Notes: generated from the sequence alone by a model not told the origin. A stretch of 8,873 nt of DNA from RPQK01 sp041946865 (GCA_041946865.1 JBHGBF010000230.1:1-8873); one strand, 5' to 3'; shown: positions 1 through 6,548, counted from the first letter of the stretch. Translations and numbers: made by a program.

Positions 1-31
1 CGGTTCCTGTTGATTCATCTGTATACTTTCG

Positions 32-66
32 CCAAAGTCCTTACGCCTTCGGCGTATGGGCCTTGG
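32..66. other. Long imperfect stem-loop in the thiS leader
   Basis: An inner perfect 6-bp stem (TACGCC 42-47 with GGCGTA 51-56, loop TTC) sits on an outer stem (32-40 with 58-66) in which 8 of 9 positions pair, one as G-U. A single T-T mismatch joins the two. No T-run follows on either strand, so it is not a classical intrinsic terminator. It could be an mRNA leader structure, the end of an upstream transcript, or an interspersed palindromic repeat. The rest of 1-180 shows only a TATACT hexamer at 22-27 that could be a -10 box; its -35 would lie outside the window. Confidence 0.55.
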
Positions 67-180
67 GGTAGGGGGGCACACCACGGGCTGAGGGTGCAAG
101 AGCAAATCTAAGTGGCGGAAGTGGCAAGTCAGCGGGTTGCAGACCGACGCCGGCCAAGCTATCATCTTGAGGCCGCCTAC

Positions 181-390
181 ATGTTAATAACGCTTAACGG
201 GGAGAAAACGACGGTGGCGGAGAACTGCACGGTGCAGTCTCTGATCGAGAAACTCGGGCTTGACAAGGTCCGCGTAGCCGTGGAAGTCAACCGCGAGATT
301 GTCCCCCGCAGCCGATGGGCTGAGCATCTGCTGAAGCCCGATGACCAGGTGGAAGTGGTGCACTTTGTGGGCGGAGGAGAACGATTTTAA
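181..390 (+). CDS. thiS: Sulfur carrier protein ThiS, with a C-terminal extension
   Basis: ThiS is a small ubiquitin-fold protein. It is adenylated by ThiF at its C-terminal Gly-Gly and then carries sulfur as a thiocarboxylate to ThiG for thiazole formation. This 69-residue reading starts MLITLNGE, has the family VNREIVPRSRW segment in the middle, and ends in HFVGGG followed by Glu-Arg-Phe. The frame is open upstream to a GTG at 112, but the ATG at 181 fits the family length and has a TTGAGG-like site (166-171) before it. The stop is directly followed by the thiG ATG, which supports the assignment. The odd point is the ERF tripeptide: the usual form ends at the glycines, so this one may need trimming before activation. 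Confidence 0.92.
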   Translation: MLITLNGEKTTVAENCTVQSLIEKLGLDKVRVAVEVNREIVPRSRWAEHLLKPDDQVEVVHFVGGGERF

Positions 391-1164
391 ATGTCAGGTA
401 ATCTTGTGATTGCGGGTAGGGAGTTTCGTTCCCGGTTGATCCTGGGGACAGGAAAATACACTGACTTCGAGACAATGCGGGCCGCTCACGAGGCGAGCGG
501 GACGGAAATGGTGACGGTGGCGGTCCGCCGAATCGATATTCGGGACCGGCGCAAAGAATCCCTTCTGGGACACATCGACACCCGGAAGATCATGCTGTTG
601 CCGAACACGGCCGGCTGCTATACCGCCGAAGACGCCATCCGATACGCACGTCTCGGCCGCGAGGCAGGGCTCTCGGATTTCGTAAAACTTGAGGTCATCG
701 GCGATGAGAAGACGCTTTTCCCCGATAACGAAGCCTTGCTCCAGGCCACGCGCGTGCTTGTCAAGGAAGGGTTTGTGGTCCTCCCTTACACCAACGATGA
801 CCCGGTTGTCTGCAAGAAACTGGAACAGGCGGGTGCGGCGGCGGTCATGCCTCTGGGAGCACCGATCGGCTCGGGCCTGGGGATACAAAACCCGAACAAC
901 ATCAGGATTATCCTTGAAACAGTTTCCGTTCCTGTGATTGTCGATGCTGGGGTCGGGACTGCTTCGGACGCGGCCATTGCGATGGAGCTGGGAGCTGCGG
1001 GCGTGCTGATGAATACCGGAATTGCAGGCGCCAAGGATCCCGTGCGGATGGCCCGCGCCATGAAGCTCGCGGTAGAAGCCGGTCGCCTGGCCTACGAGGC
1101 GGGCCGGATCCCGAAGAAACTCTATGCCTCGGCCAGCAGCCCCCTTGAGGGTATGCTGGTATAA
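391..1164 (+). CDS. thiG: Thiazole synthase ThiG
   Basis: ThiG condenses 1-deoxy-D-xylulose 5-phosphate, dehydroglycine (or its equivalent) and sulfur from ThiS thiocarboxylate into the thiazole phosphate moiety of thiamin. The 257-residue protein is of normal family length and reads as one TIM barrel. Visible features are the LILGTGKY strand near residues 16-23, the Schiff-base lysine in VKLEV (Lys99), the PLGAPIGSG loop at 154-162, VDAGVGT at 184-190, and the NTGIAGAKDP phosphate-binding segment at 208-217. It begins right after the thiS stop with no gap. Its Shine-Dalgarno (GGAGGAG, about 373-379) lies inside the last thiS codons, so the two are probably translationally coupled. The protein looks intact. 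Confidence 0.97.
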   Translation: MSGNLVIAGREFRSRLILGTGKYTDFETMRAAHEASGTEMVTVAVRRIDIRDRRKESLLGHIDTRKIMLLPNTAGCYTAEDAIRYARLGREAGLSDFVKLEVIGDEKTLFPDNEALLQATRVLVKEGFVVLPYTNDDPVVCKKLEQAGAAAVMPLGAPIGSGLGIQNPNNIRIILETVSVPVIVDAGVGTASDAAIAMELGAAGVLMNTGIAGAKDPVRMARAMKLAVEAGRLAYEAGRIPKKLYASASSPLEGMLV

Positions 1165-1192
1165 GATAAGGAACTAAGGGACCTGAGACGCT

Positions 1193-1260
1193 TGAGAGAA
1201 CTGACAGACCAGGTCAGTCTTCCGCTGCCAGTCTCTCAGCTGTCGGTCTGTCAGGCAGTT
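1193..1260. repeat. Inverted repeat between thiG and aroB
   Basis: CTGACAGACC at 1201-1210 is repeated as a perfect inverted copy, GGTCTGTCAG, at 1245-1254, giving a 10-bp stem with a 34-nt loop. A competing pairing exists: TGAGAGA (1193-1199) can pair with TCTCTCA (1232-1238), and CTGAGA at 1183-1188 can compete for the same partner. The structure lies just before the aroB start. No T-run follows, so it is not a standard terminator. It could modulate aroB translation, act as a processing site, or be a protein-binding dyad. Confidence 0.6.
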
Positions 1261-1271
1261 TGCCGGTACCA

Positions 1272-2363
1272 ATGCGAACCGTTCACGTCCATCTCGGCGA
1301 AAGAAGCTACGATATCCTGATCGACTCGGGCTTGCTGGCCCGGCTTCCGGAGCTCCTCCGCCAGTACGGAGTTCGAACGCGCCTTTTTCTCATCGCCAAC
1401 AGCAATGTGTTCAGGCTTCATGGCGAGGAGCTGTTGAAAGCCTTGAACAGCGCCGGTTTTCAAGCCACTCAGATTCTGATACCGGACGGTGAGAAATACA
1501 AAAATCTCCAAACTCTGGAGAACATTTACACTTACCTGATTGCCCAGGGCGCCGATCGCCAGTCCACCATCCTGGCCTTGGGCGGGGGAGTGACCGGGGA
1601 TCTGGCCGGCTTTGCCGCCGCCACTTTCCACCGGGGTGTCCCTTACGTACAGATTCCGACGACGCTGCTCTCACAGGTGGACAGCTCCGTAGGCGGCAAA
1701 ACAGGCGTGAATCACAGCCAAGGGAAGAACCTCATCGGTGCTTTCTATCAGCCGCATCTTGTCTGTATCGATACCGATACCCTGGCCACACTTCCTGACC
1801 GGGAGCTCCAGTCCGGCGCCTACGAGGTCCTGAAGTACGGGCTGATTTATGATCCCGACTTCTTCGACTACCTGGAGGCTCATCTTGAGGACATCAAGGC
1901 GCGCCAGCCGGATGTCATCGAAAACGTCATCAGTCGGTGTTGCGAAATCAAGGCGGAAGTCACGTCTCTCGATGAAAACGAAGCCGATTTGCGTCGGATC
2001 CTCAACTTCGGGCATACCTTCGGGCATGGCCTGGAGGCCGCCGCCGGCTACGGGTGTCTCACCCACGGAGAAGCTGTCGGTTACGGCATGATCGCGGCGG
2101 TCCTCCTCTCCGAGCGTCGCGGCTACCTCGATGCCGGGACAGTCAAACGTGTGAATACCGCCATTTGCCGAATCGGCCCGCTGCCGGACATCGCGTCCCT
2201 CTCGGTGGATTCAGTCCTCCAGGCCATGGCGCGAGACAAGAAGCGGCAGCACGATCGGATCAACTTCGTTCTGCTGAAAGACATCGGGAAGACTACCGTT
2301 GAGAGTGACCTGGATCAGGCCACACTGCGTGAAATCTGGGGTCGGATCACGGCTCGCGGGTAG
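1272..2363 (+). CDS. aroB: 3-dehydroquinate synthase AroB
   Basis: AroB converts DAHP to 3-dehydroquinate, the second step of the shikimate pathway, using NAD+ and a divalent metal. The 363-residue protein matches the family from MRTVHVHLGERSYDI onward. Landmarks are the NAD-binding GGGVTGDLAGF region (about 104-114), DSSVGGKTGVN (137-147), the GAYEVLKYG segment with metal ligand Glu185 and Lys188, FGHTFGHGLE with His248, and HGEAVGYGM with His265. A TTG at 1260 gives four extra residues and has AGG close before it. The ATG at 1272 fits the usual family N-terminus better but has no clear ribosome-binding site. The gene is intact and lies between thiG and ubiE on the same strand. Confidence 0.97.
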   Translation: MRTVHVHLGERSYDILIDSGLLARLPELLRQYGVRTRLFLIANSNVFRLHGEELLKALNSAGFQATQILIPDGEKYKNLQTLENIYTYLIAQGADRQSTILALGGGVTGDLAGFAAATFHRGVPYVQIPTTLLSQVDSSVGGKTGVNHSQGKNLIGAFYQPHLVCIDTDTLATLPDRELQSGAYEVLKYGLIYDPDFFDYLEAHLEDIKARQPDVIENVISRCCEIKAEVTSLDENEADLRRILNFGHTFGHGLEAAAGYGCLTHGEAVGYGMIAAVLLSERRGYLDAGTVKRVNTAICRIGPLPDIASLSVDSVLQAMARDKKRQHDRINFVLLKDIGKTTVESDLDQATLREIWGRITARG

Positions 2364-2489
2364 GAGTGGGACGTGCAGCGCTCTCGGATCCGTGCGATCC
2401 GTGTTTCCCGTGAGCGGAAGACTCTGACCCAACGAGTAAATCAACGAACAACACGCACAGCTCGGGTCGAAAGCCGACAATCCTCGCCC

Positions 2490-3194
2490 ATGAAAGCCAT
2501 CAAGGAACCCAAGCAGATTCGGAGCATGTTCAGCGCTATTGCCCCGCGCTATGACCTGCTTAACCATCTGCTGTCGCTGTCAGTTGACCGGTATTGGCGC
2601 TGGCGGACGGTACGGGGCGTCACCCGTGAGGCCGGCGAGAACCGGCTGATCCTGGACGTCTGCACCGGAACTGCCGATCTGGCGCTCCTGCTGGCGCGTT
2701 CGCACTGGGTGGTCGGCTGCGATTTTTCGCACCCGATGTTGCGTCTGGCAGCTGAGAAAACCGCCGCCTCGCGTTTACTCGAACGGATGCGCCTGGTGGA
2801 AGCCGATGCCTTGTCGCTTCCGTTTGGCGACGCGGTGTTTGATGCCGTGACGATCGCTTTCGGCCTTAGAAATCTGGAGAATTACGAACACGGCTTGCGC
2901 GAGATGAGACGGGTGCTGAAGCCGGGAGGAACGTTGGCAGTTCTCGAATTTTCCCAGCCGCGATTTCCAGTTGTCCGCCAGGCCTACCTGTTCTATTTCA
3001 GCCGGGTGCTTCCGAAGCTGGGAGAGTGGATCTCGGGGCGCCCGGGCGCCTACTCGTATCTCTGTCAGTCGGTGCGTGACTTCCCCGAACAGGATGAACT
3101 GGAACGAATTACAGCCAGGGCCGGGTTACGCTACGTCCGGCGTTACTCGCTCACCGGCGGGATTGCCGCGCTGCATCTGGCCAGGCGGGATTAA
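2490..3194 (+). CDS. ubiE: Demethylmenaquinone / polyprenyl-benzoquinol C-methyltransferase (UbiE/MenG family)
   Basis: This is a SAM-dependent C-methyltransferase that makes menaquinone from demethylmenaquinone (MenG), or acts in the ubiquinone pathway (UbiE). From the ATG at 2490 it is 234 residues, the usual length. It shows the family N-terminal pattern FSAIAPRYDLLNHLLS (14-29) with DRYWRWRTV after it, SAM motif I LDVCTGTADLAL (55-66), GCDFS (76-80), FDAVTIAFGLRN (117-128), RVLKPGGTLAVLEF (141-154), and the C-terminal SYLCQSVRDFPEQDEL (189-204). Start choice is uncertain: the ATG lacks an obvious Shine-Dalgarno, whereas an in-frame GTG at 2373 has AGGAG (2362-2366) at ideal spacing, only 9 nt after aroB. 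That start would add 39 Arg-rich residues. I follow the family length. Which quinone is used cannot be told from the window. Confidence 0.93.
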   Translation: MKAIKEPKQIRSMFSAIAPRYDLLNHLLSLSVDRYWRWRTVRGVTREAGENRLILDVCTGTADLALLLARSHWVVGCDFSHPMLRLAAEKTAASRLLERMRLVEADALSLPFGDAVFDAVTIAFGLRNLENYEHGLREMRRVLKPGGTLAVLEFSQPRFPVVRQAYLFYFSRVLPKLGEWISGRPGAYSYLCQSVRDFPEQDELERITARAGLRYVRRYSLTGGIAALHLARRD

Positions 3195-3211
3195 CGCGCA
3201 TGGGCGCGAAA

Positions 3212-3239
3212 CAACCGGTCGGCTGGCCGATTCCGGTTG
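3212..3239. terminator. Strong hairpin in convergent intergenic space, possible terminator
   Basis: CAACCGG (3212-3218) pairs with CCGGTTG (3233-3239), and TCGG (3219-3222) pairs with CCGA (3227-3230), with a 2-nt TT bulge and a CTGG loop. That makes 11 base pairs. It lies 18 nt after the ubiE stop and before the converging stop of the minus-strand gene at 3271, where a bidirectional terminator would be expected. Neither strand has the T-run of a classical intrinsic terminator, so it may act as a 3' stabilising structure. A weaker GGGG/CCCC pairing (3247-3250 with 3259-3262) is next to it. Confidence 0.45.
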
Positions 3240-3270
3240 GATTGCCGGGGATGTTCAGCCCCTAGGCGAA

Positions 3271-3927
3271 TCAGGGACCGTAAACCCCTCCCTGCGGGGG
3301 ATCCATCGGGGTCTGTGGTTCCAGCGTCTCCAGGTCCGTGATACTCGCGGGTTTCGGAAGCTCGCCCACCATGGCGGCGATATCGCCTTCTTCCACGCCG
3401 GCGGCGCGTGCTTCGAGCTTCAGAACGTCAATCGCCTTTGCGGCCGCGGCTACTTCCTGCTTGTTGTTCTCGATTTCCTTCATTGTCTGCTCGACCTCGG
3501 CGCCAAACCTGGCGCGAGCGGCGTCATCCGTCTGTGCGTAGAAGGAGTTGTACATGTTGTTCAGACGTAACTGCAGGACCTGACCTTTATTAACGGCGTT
3601 CTTGTAGTCCAAGACGGCTGATTGAAACTTCGGCTTCCACTCTGCCAGCAGCTTCGCATACGCATCCGCCTCTGAAGTGCCTGGCGGCGCCTTCTCTTCG
3701 GTGGCTTTGGTCTCATCCGCGGGCTTGGTCTGCTCCGCGGCTTTGCTCATGCTCACCGGGGCATTCTGAAAGTTCTTCAAGTCGGCGTTGGTAATCAAAC
3801 GTGCCGGTTTCTGAGTCTTGGCCTTGCGTTCCCGCGCCTGTCTGGACAGCTCTGCCAAGGAAGGCTCGTTGGACTGGGCCATTCCCCAGCCTGACAGTAA
3901 CAGGATGGCCAGCAGGAAGAGTCTCAT
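3271..3927 (-). CDS. Secreted coiled-coil protein of unknown function
   Basis: No function is assigned. The 218-residue protein starts with a Sec-type signal peptide (MRLFLLAILLLSGWGMAQ, likely cleaved near 17-18; no lipobox Cys). Then comes a charged segment (SLAELSRQARERKAK, about 23-37), an ALI-TNADL motif near 43-50 of a kind I associate with acidobacterial exported proteins, an Ala/Lys/Glu/Pro-rich linker (about 60-85), and a long helical, probably coiled-coil region (about 87-175). The tail is Pro/Gly-rich. It follows the GspK/PilX-like gene by 35 nt on the same strand, so it is probably co-transcribed with the minor pilins. It could be a periplasmic accessory of that machine, but nothing in the sequence proves this. 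A G-rich stretch at 3935-3940 and GAAAGGAA near 3942-3949 precede the start. Confidence 0.85.
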   Translation of the reverse strand: MRLFLLAILLLSGWGMAQSNEPSLAELSRQARERKAKTQKPARLITNADLKNFQNAPVSMSKAAEQTKPADETKATEEKAPPGTSEADAYAKLLAEWKPKFQSAVLDYKNAVNKGQVLQLRLNNMYNSFYAQTDDAARARFGAEVEQTMKEIENNKQEVAAAAKAIDVLKLEARAAGVEEGDIAAMVGELPKPASITDLETLEPQTPMDPPQGGVYGP

Positions 3928-3953
3928 AGGAAAACCCCCCGTTCCTTTCAGTG

Positions 3954-3982
3954 ATTATAAGGCTAGAGTTTCATTTCGGGAA
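3954..3982 (-). promoter_or_regulatory. Possible internal promoter before the coiled-coil gene
   Basis: On the minus strand a perfect TATAAT hexamer occupies 3959-3954, between the stop of the PilX-like gene and the start of the secreted coiled-coil gene. The best -35 at 17-nt spacing is poor (TTCCCG, 3982-3977). It would give a leader of roughly 20 nt. It may give the last gene some independent expression, or may be chance. Confidence 0.3.
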
Positions 3983-5189
3983 ACAAAATCCGCCAACCAA
4001 GCTGGGTCGGCGGCAACAGGGTCAATGAACGCCGCACCGCGCCTGCATCGTAGATGACCTCGACTGAGTCAAAAATCTTCAGGGCGAGCGGTTCATGAAG
4101 CATCTGTCCCTTGCTTTCCCCCGTACTGTTTGACATCCAAATTGCACCCCTTATGGTGGCATCAGCACCGAGAGTCAGGCGTCCGCCGCCCAGGTGCAGA
4201 ACCACTCCTTCGATGTCCACACCCGCCAGGCTGAAGTCGCCACAGGCTACCAGGAATCCCTCGAAAGATCCTGTGATCGCACCCCCCTCCGGGTAAAAAC
4301 GAATCCCAGGCAGGCGGGTGTCGGTGAAGGCGGGCAGCTGATCCCGGAAGTGCTTCCAAAAACGGGCGTCAAATACCCGGCGATAGAGGGGGGAGGTGGC
4401 ATAGACGGCAGTCATATCATGGACCGAAGGGGTCTTGCCGGCACCCTTGATCCGGGCGATGGCGCCGGGCCCCAGGGAGTTGATCAGGCTGGGGATAAGC
4501 TTGTGGCCGCCGATGCCCGCCACCCCCGGTTTTTCTCCTCCGTCCAACTCGAATCCCTTGTGAGGCAAGTCGAAGTTACCGCTCTCACCGAAGAGCACCA
4601 TTGCCGCCTGTAAGTCGAAGACCCTTTCCTGTCTGAGCACTGCTTCCACCAAAGTGGCGTTGTTTCTCGCCGCCTCGAACAGCCCGTTCCTCCGAGACCG
4701 GACGATACCCATGCTGCGCACCAGGACGACGCCGTCTCGGTCGTCCGCAGCCGGTTCGGCCGGGTCGTTTGAAAACCTGATGTAGAACCGGCCGTCCCCG
4801 GGGGCGTCATGGCCCTGGGCGAGGAGGAGCTTGCCGTCGTACACCGGCCAGCCGTCATCGCGTTCGACGGACCACGACTCCGGGTCCACCTTGCGGGCAA
4901 CATCAAAGGACAGAGGATTGCGCCACTCGGCCTGTCCGGTCCCCGAATGCTTGCCGTCGGGTCCGTTGAGCGTTTCGTCCAGTTCGAGGTGCGGCAAAAG
5001 GCTGCGCGCGTACTCGATGCCATTCTCGGCGAGAATCAGGCTGTACAGCTGGCTGTCCAGTGTCCCGGTCAGGTTCGATTCATTAGCCAACATCAGGCAG
5101 ACGTAAATGCTCAGCGACAGGACCAGCAGGATCATGAACAGGACGGTGATGAGCGTGAATCCGGAATCCTGCGGATGTGTTCGGCTCAT
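3963..5189 (-). CDS. GspK/PilX-like minor pilin with large C-terminal domain
   Basis: This 408-residue protein has a class III (prepilin) signal: a short leader ending in Gly10, then FTLITVLF and a hydrophobic helix (about 11-33). Cleavage after Gly10 puts Thr, not Glu, at mature position 5; GspK tip pseudopilins also lack Glu5. The LAENGIEYARSLLP segment (53-66) is typical of PilX/GspK N-terminal regions. GRFYIRFSNDP (133-143) through NNATLVEAVLRQE resembles PilX-type bodies. The C-terminal third (about 305-385) has repeating short beta strands with glycines (GSFEGFLVACGDFSLAG, ATIRGAIWM), as in PilX-like proteins with a beta-helix-like end. The ATG at 5189 has GAGGAG at 5195-5200, and it overlaps the preceding gene's stop as ATGA. 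It would cap the pilus or pseudopilus tip. Type IV pilus versus type II secretion cannot be settled here. Confidence 0.8.
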   Translation of the reverse strand: MSRTHPQDSGFTLITVLFMILLVLSLSIYVCLMLANESNLTGTLDSQLYSLILAENGIEYARSLLPHLELDETLNGPDGKHSGTGQAEWRNPLSFDVARKVDPESWSVERDDGWPVYDGKLLLAQGHDAPGDGRFYIRFSNDPAEPAADDRDGVVLVRSMGIVRSRRNGLFEAARNNATLVEAVLRQERVFDLQAAMVLFGESGNFDLPHKGFELDGGEKPGVAGIGGHKLIPSLINSLGPGAIARIKGAGKTPSVHDMTAVYATSPLYRRVFDARFWKHFRDQLPAFTDTRLPGIRFYPEGGAITGSFEGFLVACGDFSLAGVDIEGVVLHLGGGRLTLGADATIRGAIWMSNSTGESKGQMLHEPLALKIFDSVEVIYDAGAVRRSLTLLPPTQLGWRILFPEMKL

Positions 5190-5743
5190 GGATTCTCCTC
5201 GAACAGGTTCGGCCGCCGGTTCCAGAGATAGACCTGGAAAGACAGCTCCCTCGGGCTGGTCTCCGGCATCCGGATCAGCGTCTTGTCGGTCTGGGCGCCG
5301 AGCTTCACACTCAGAAGCAGTGGATCGGTCGTGTCGGCTTCGAACGTGCTAACGTTCCGGAAGACCGGCTGAAAAGATCCGCCAGCGCTCCTGATCTGGA
5401 GGTCGGCTCCGTTATGCCTGATGGAAATCGACTCGTAGCTTTCGTCCAGATCCCCGTCTGGAAAGCCTTTCGATCCGTCCGTGTCGCTCTTGACGTGAAG
5501 CATGCCCCCGTCGCGCAAACACGTCGACTCGTGCTTCGAGCAATTGTTGCCTGCCGCGGCGGTCCACTTGCATAGCAGAGGCGGGGCCAGGCAGAGGGTC
5601 GAATCCCGGTCATGCAGCGCGCTCAGGTCCCAGCTGAGGCTTTGAACCGGGGCGATAGCGCCCAGGAAGGCCATGAAGATGACCCAGCCGATTGCCAGCG
5701 AAAGTAAGACCTCGACCAGGGTCGAGCCTTTATTTTTCCGCAC
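5186..5743 (-). CDS. GspJ/PilW-like minor pilin, cysteine-rich
   Basis: A 185-residue prepilin-like protein. The leader MRKNKG is followed by STLVEVLLSLAIGWVIFM, giving Glu at mature position 5 and an N-terminal transmembrane helix to about residue 31. I chose the GTG at 5743 because GGAGG lies at 5750-5754 with a 6-nt spacer and the leader is then short; a TTG at 5767 would add 8 residues (total 193). Four cysteines cluster at about 51, 58, 68 and 75, likely two disulfides in an exported domain. The C-terminal part (FEADTTDPLLLSVKL, PRELSFQVYLWNRRPN) is typical of the GspJ/PilW end where beta strands close the domain. It overlaps the upstream gene by 14 nt and the downstream GspK-like gene by 4 nt. 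The GspJ/PilW assignment rests on position and architecture. Confidence 0.8.
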   Translation of the reverse strand: MRKNKGSTLVEVLLSLAIGWVIFMAFLGAIAPVQSLSWDLSALHDRDSTLCLAPPLLCKWTAAAGNNCSKHESTCLRDGGMLHVKSDTDGSKGFPDGDLDESYESISIRHNGADLQIRSAGGSFQPVFRNVSTFEADTTDPLLLSVKLGAQTDKTLIRMPETSPRELSFQVYLWNRRPNLFEENP

Positions 5744-6053
5744 ACAACACCTCCCACTCCCGGCCAAAGCGATTCTTAAGGACGAAACGGCGGAGCGGAC
5801 GTGCGCCTGGGACGGGCGCCAGGGTGTCCGGGGAATCGGGCGGAGCGCGCCTCAGCTGCCTTCCTTTGTTCCACAGCTCGAAGGCCTCTTTTGAAACCGC
5901 CTGATTGACTCCGTGCCAGAGCAGTATCTGGGCGGTGAACTGCAACAGGCCGGCGACGGCAACGGTCACCACCAGAGCCGTAAGGAGCGTTTCAATCAGG
6001 CTCACACCTCGACTGCCGGAAAACCCGGGGAAAGCTACTCGAGGCGCTGCCAT
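5730..6053 (-). CDS. GspI/PilV-like minor pilin
   Basis: A short (107 residues) prepilin-like protein. A 16-residue leader ends in SRG, followed by VSLIETLLTALVVTVAVAGLLQF, so Glu is at mature position 5 and a transmembrane helix spans about 17-40. The globular part is small and basic, ending FGREWEVLCAEK, as in short GspI/PilV proteins. The ATG at 6053 has GGGAGG (6059-6064) 5 nt upstream. It overlaps the GspH-like gene by 19 nt and the GspJ-like gene by 14 nt, so translation is probably coupled. It sits second in the order H-I-J-K, which supports the name more than sequence detail does. Confidence 0.8.
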   Translation of the reverse strand: MAAPRVAFPGFSGSRGVSLIETLLTALVVTVAVAGLLQFTAQILLWHGVNQAVSKEAFELWNKGRQLRRAPPDSPDTLAPVPGARPLRRFVLKNRFGREWEVLCAEK

Positions 6054-6460
6054 CGGAACCTCCCGCTCGCTGCCACGATGACTCGCAGCTTTCCCGACGG
6101 ATTCTCCAGCGTGTATGTTCCACCCGGAACCGCGCTTCCCCGCGAGTAGAAAGTGACTTTCGTCTTGGGGTGGTCGCTGAACCGGACTCCGGGAGGCAGC
6201 TCACGCCACACGGGGGTCTCGCCGTGTTCCACCACCGAATAGGCTGCCCGGTCGCCCCGGACTTCAATCGCAACCGGCAGGTTGCCTGCCAGCGAAGCGA
6301 CCCGGGCGCGCCACAGATCCGATATCAACGACTGGCAGGCTGACTGAAGCCGGTGTTGGGTAGACAACGTGTCCCAGCTGTTCAAGCCGATGCCCACAAC
6401 AGTTCCCAGCAACAGGCAAGTGACCATAAGGTCGACCAGACTGAATCCTCTTTCGCGCAT
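6035..6460 (-). CDS. GspH/FimT-like minor pilin
   Basis: First gene of the pilin operon, 141 residues. The leader MRERG is followed by FSLVDLMVTCLLLGTVVGIG; cleavage after Gly5 leaves Asp, not the usual Glu, at mature position 5. The C-terminal half has the GspH/FimT pattern: LPPGVRF (88-94), KVTFYSRGSAVPGGTYTL (101-118) and LRVIVAASGRFR (125-136). The protein would be a minor pseudopilin or pilin in the inner-membrane priming complex. The ATG at 6460 has AGGAG at about 6466-6470, directly before AAAAG-ATG. The 88 nt upstream separate it from the integrase stop; I see no convincing -35/-10 pair there, so read-through from the integrase side is possible. Confidence 0.85.
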   Translation of the reverse strand: MRERGFSLVDLMVTCLLLGTVVGIGLNSWDTLSTQHRLQSACQSLISDLWRARVASLAGNLPVAIEVRGDRAAYSVVEHGETPVWRELPPGVRFSDHPKTKVTFYSRGSAVPGGTYTLENPSGKLRVIVAASGRFRWQRLE

Positions 6461-6548
6461 CTTTTCTCCTCGTTAGCTATAACGCTCGAGTTGAAAAATC
6501 TACGAAAGTATTTTTTCTAGCCAGTCGCGACCATTGAAAAGGTGGGAC
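6461..6548. other. Junction between pilin operon and integrase (candidate att side)
   Basis: Eighty-eight bases separate the integrase stop from the first pilin gene. They contain a small dyad (CGTTA 6471-6475 with TAACG 6480-6484, 4-nt spacer), an A/T-rich block around 6491-6518 with a TTTTTT run at 6511-6516, and a perfect 8-bp palindrome GTCGCGAC at 6524-6531. Since tyrosine recombinases often lie next to their attachment site, this is the best candidate for one element end. I found no tRNA 3' end here and no second copy of it in the window. Confidence 0.3.

Noticed and set aside
68..150. TPP riboswitch in the thiS leader
   Set aside because: A GGGGGGC (71-77) and GGCTGAGGG (86-94) recall the 5' half of the THI box. 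The matching ACCC strand and the conserved 3' half (ACCTGAT, TAATxCCxGCG) are not present, so the fold cannot form as in known examples.
112..180. N-terminal extension of ThiS from the GTG at 112
   Set aside because: It would add 23 residues absent from the family; the ATG at 181 gives the normal length and has a ribosome-binding-like site.
394..888. Minus-strand open frame of 164 codons
   Set aside because: It is the antisense shadow of thiG, which has full motif support.
2971..3570. Plus-strand open frame of 199 codons across the ubiE end and the coiled-coil gene
   Set aside because: It overlaps two well-supported genes in other frames and its translation shows no domain pattern.
4484..5023. 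Minus-strand open frame of 179 codons inside the PilX-like gene
   Set aside because: Out-of-frame shadow with Ser/Arg-rich, low-information translation typical of GC-rich DNA.
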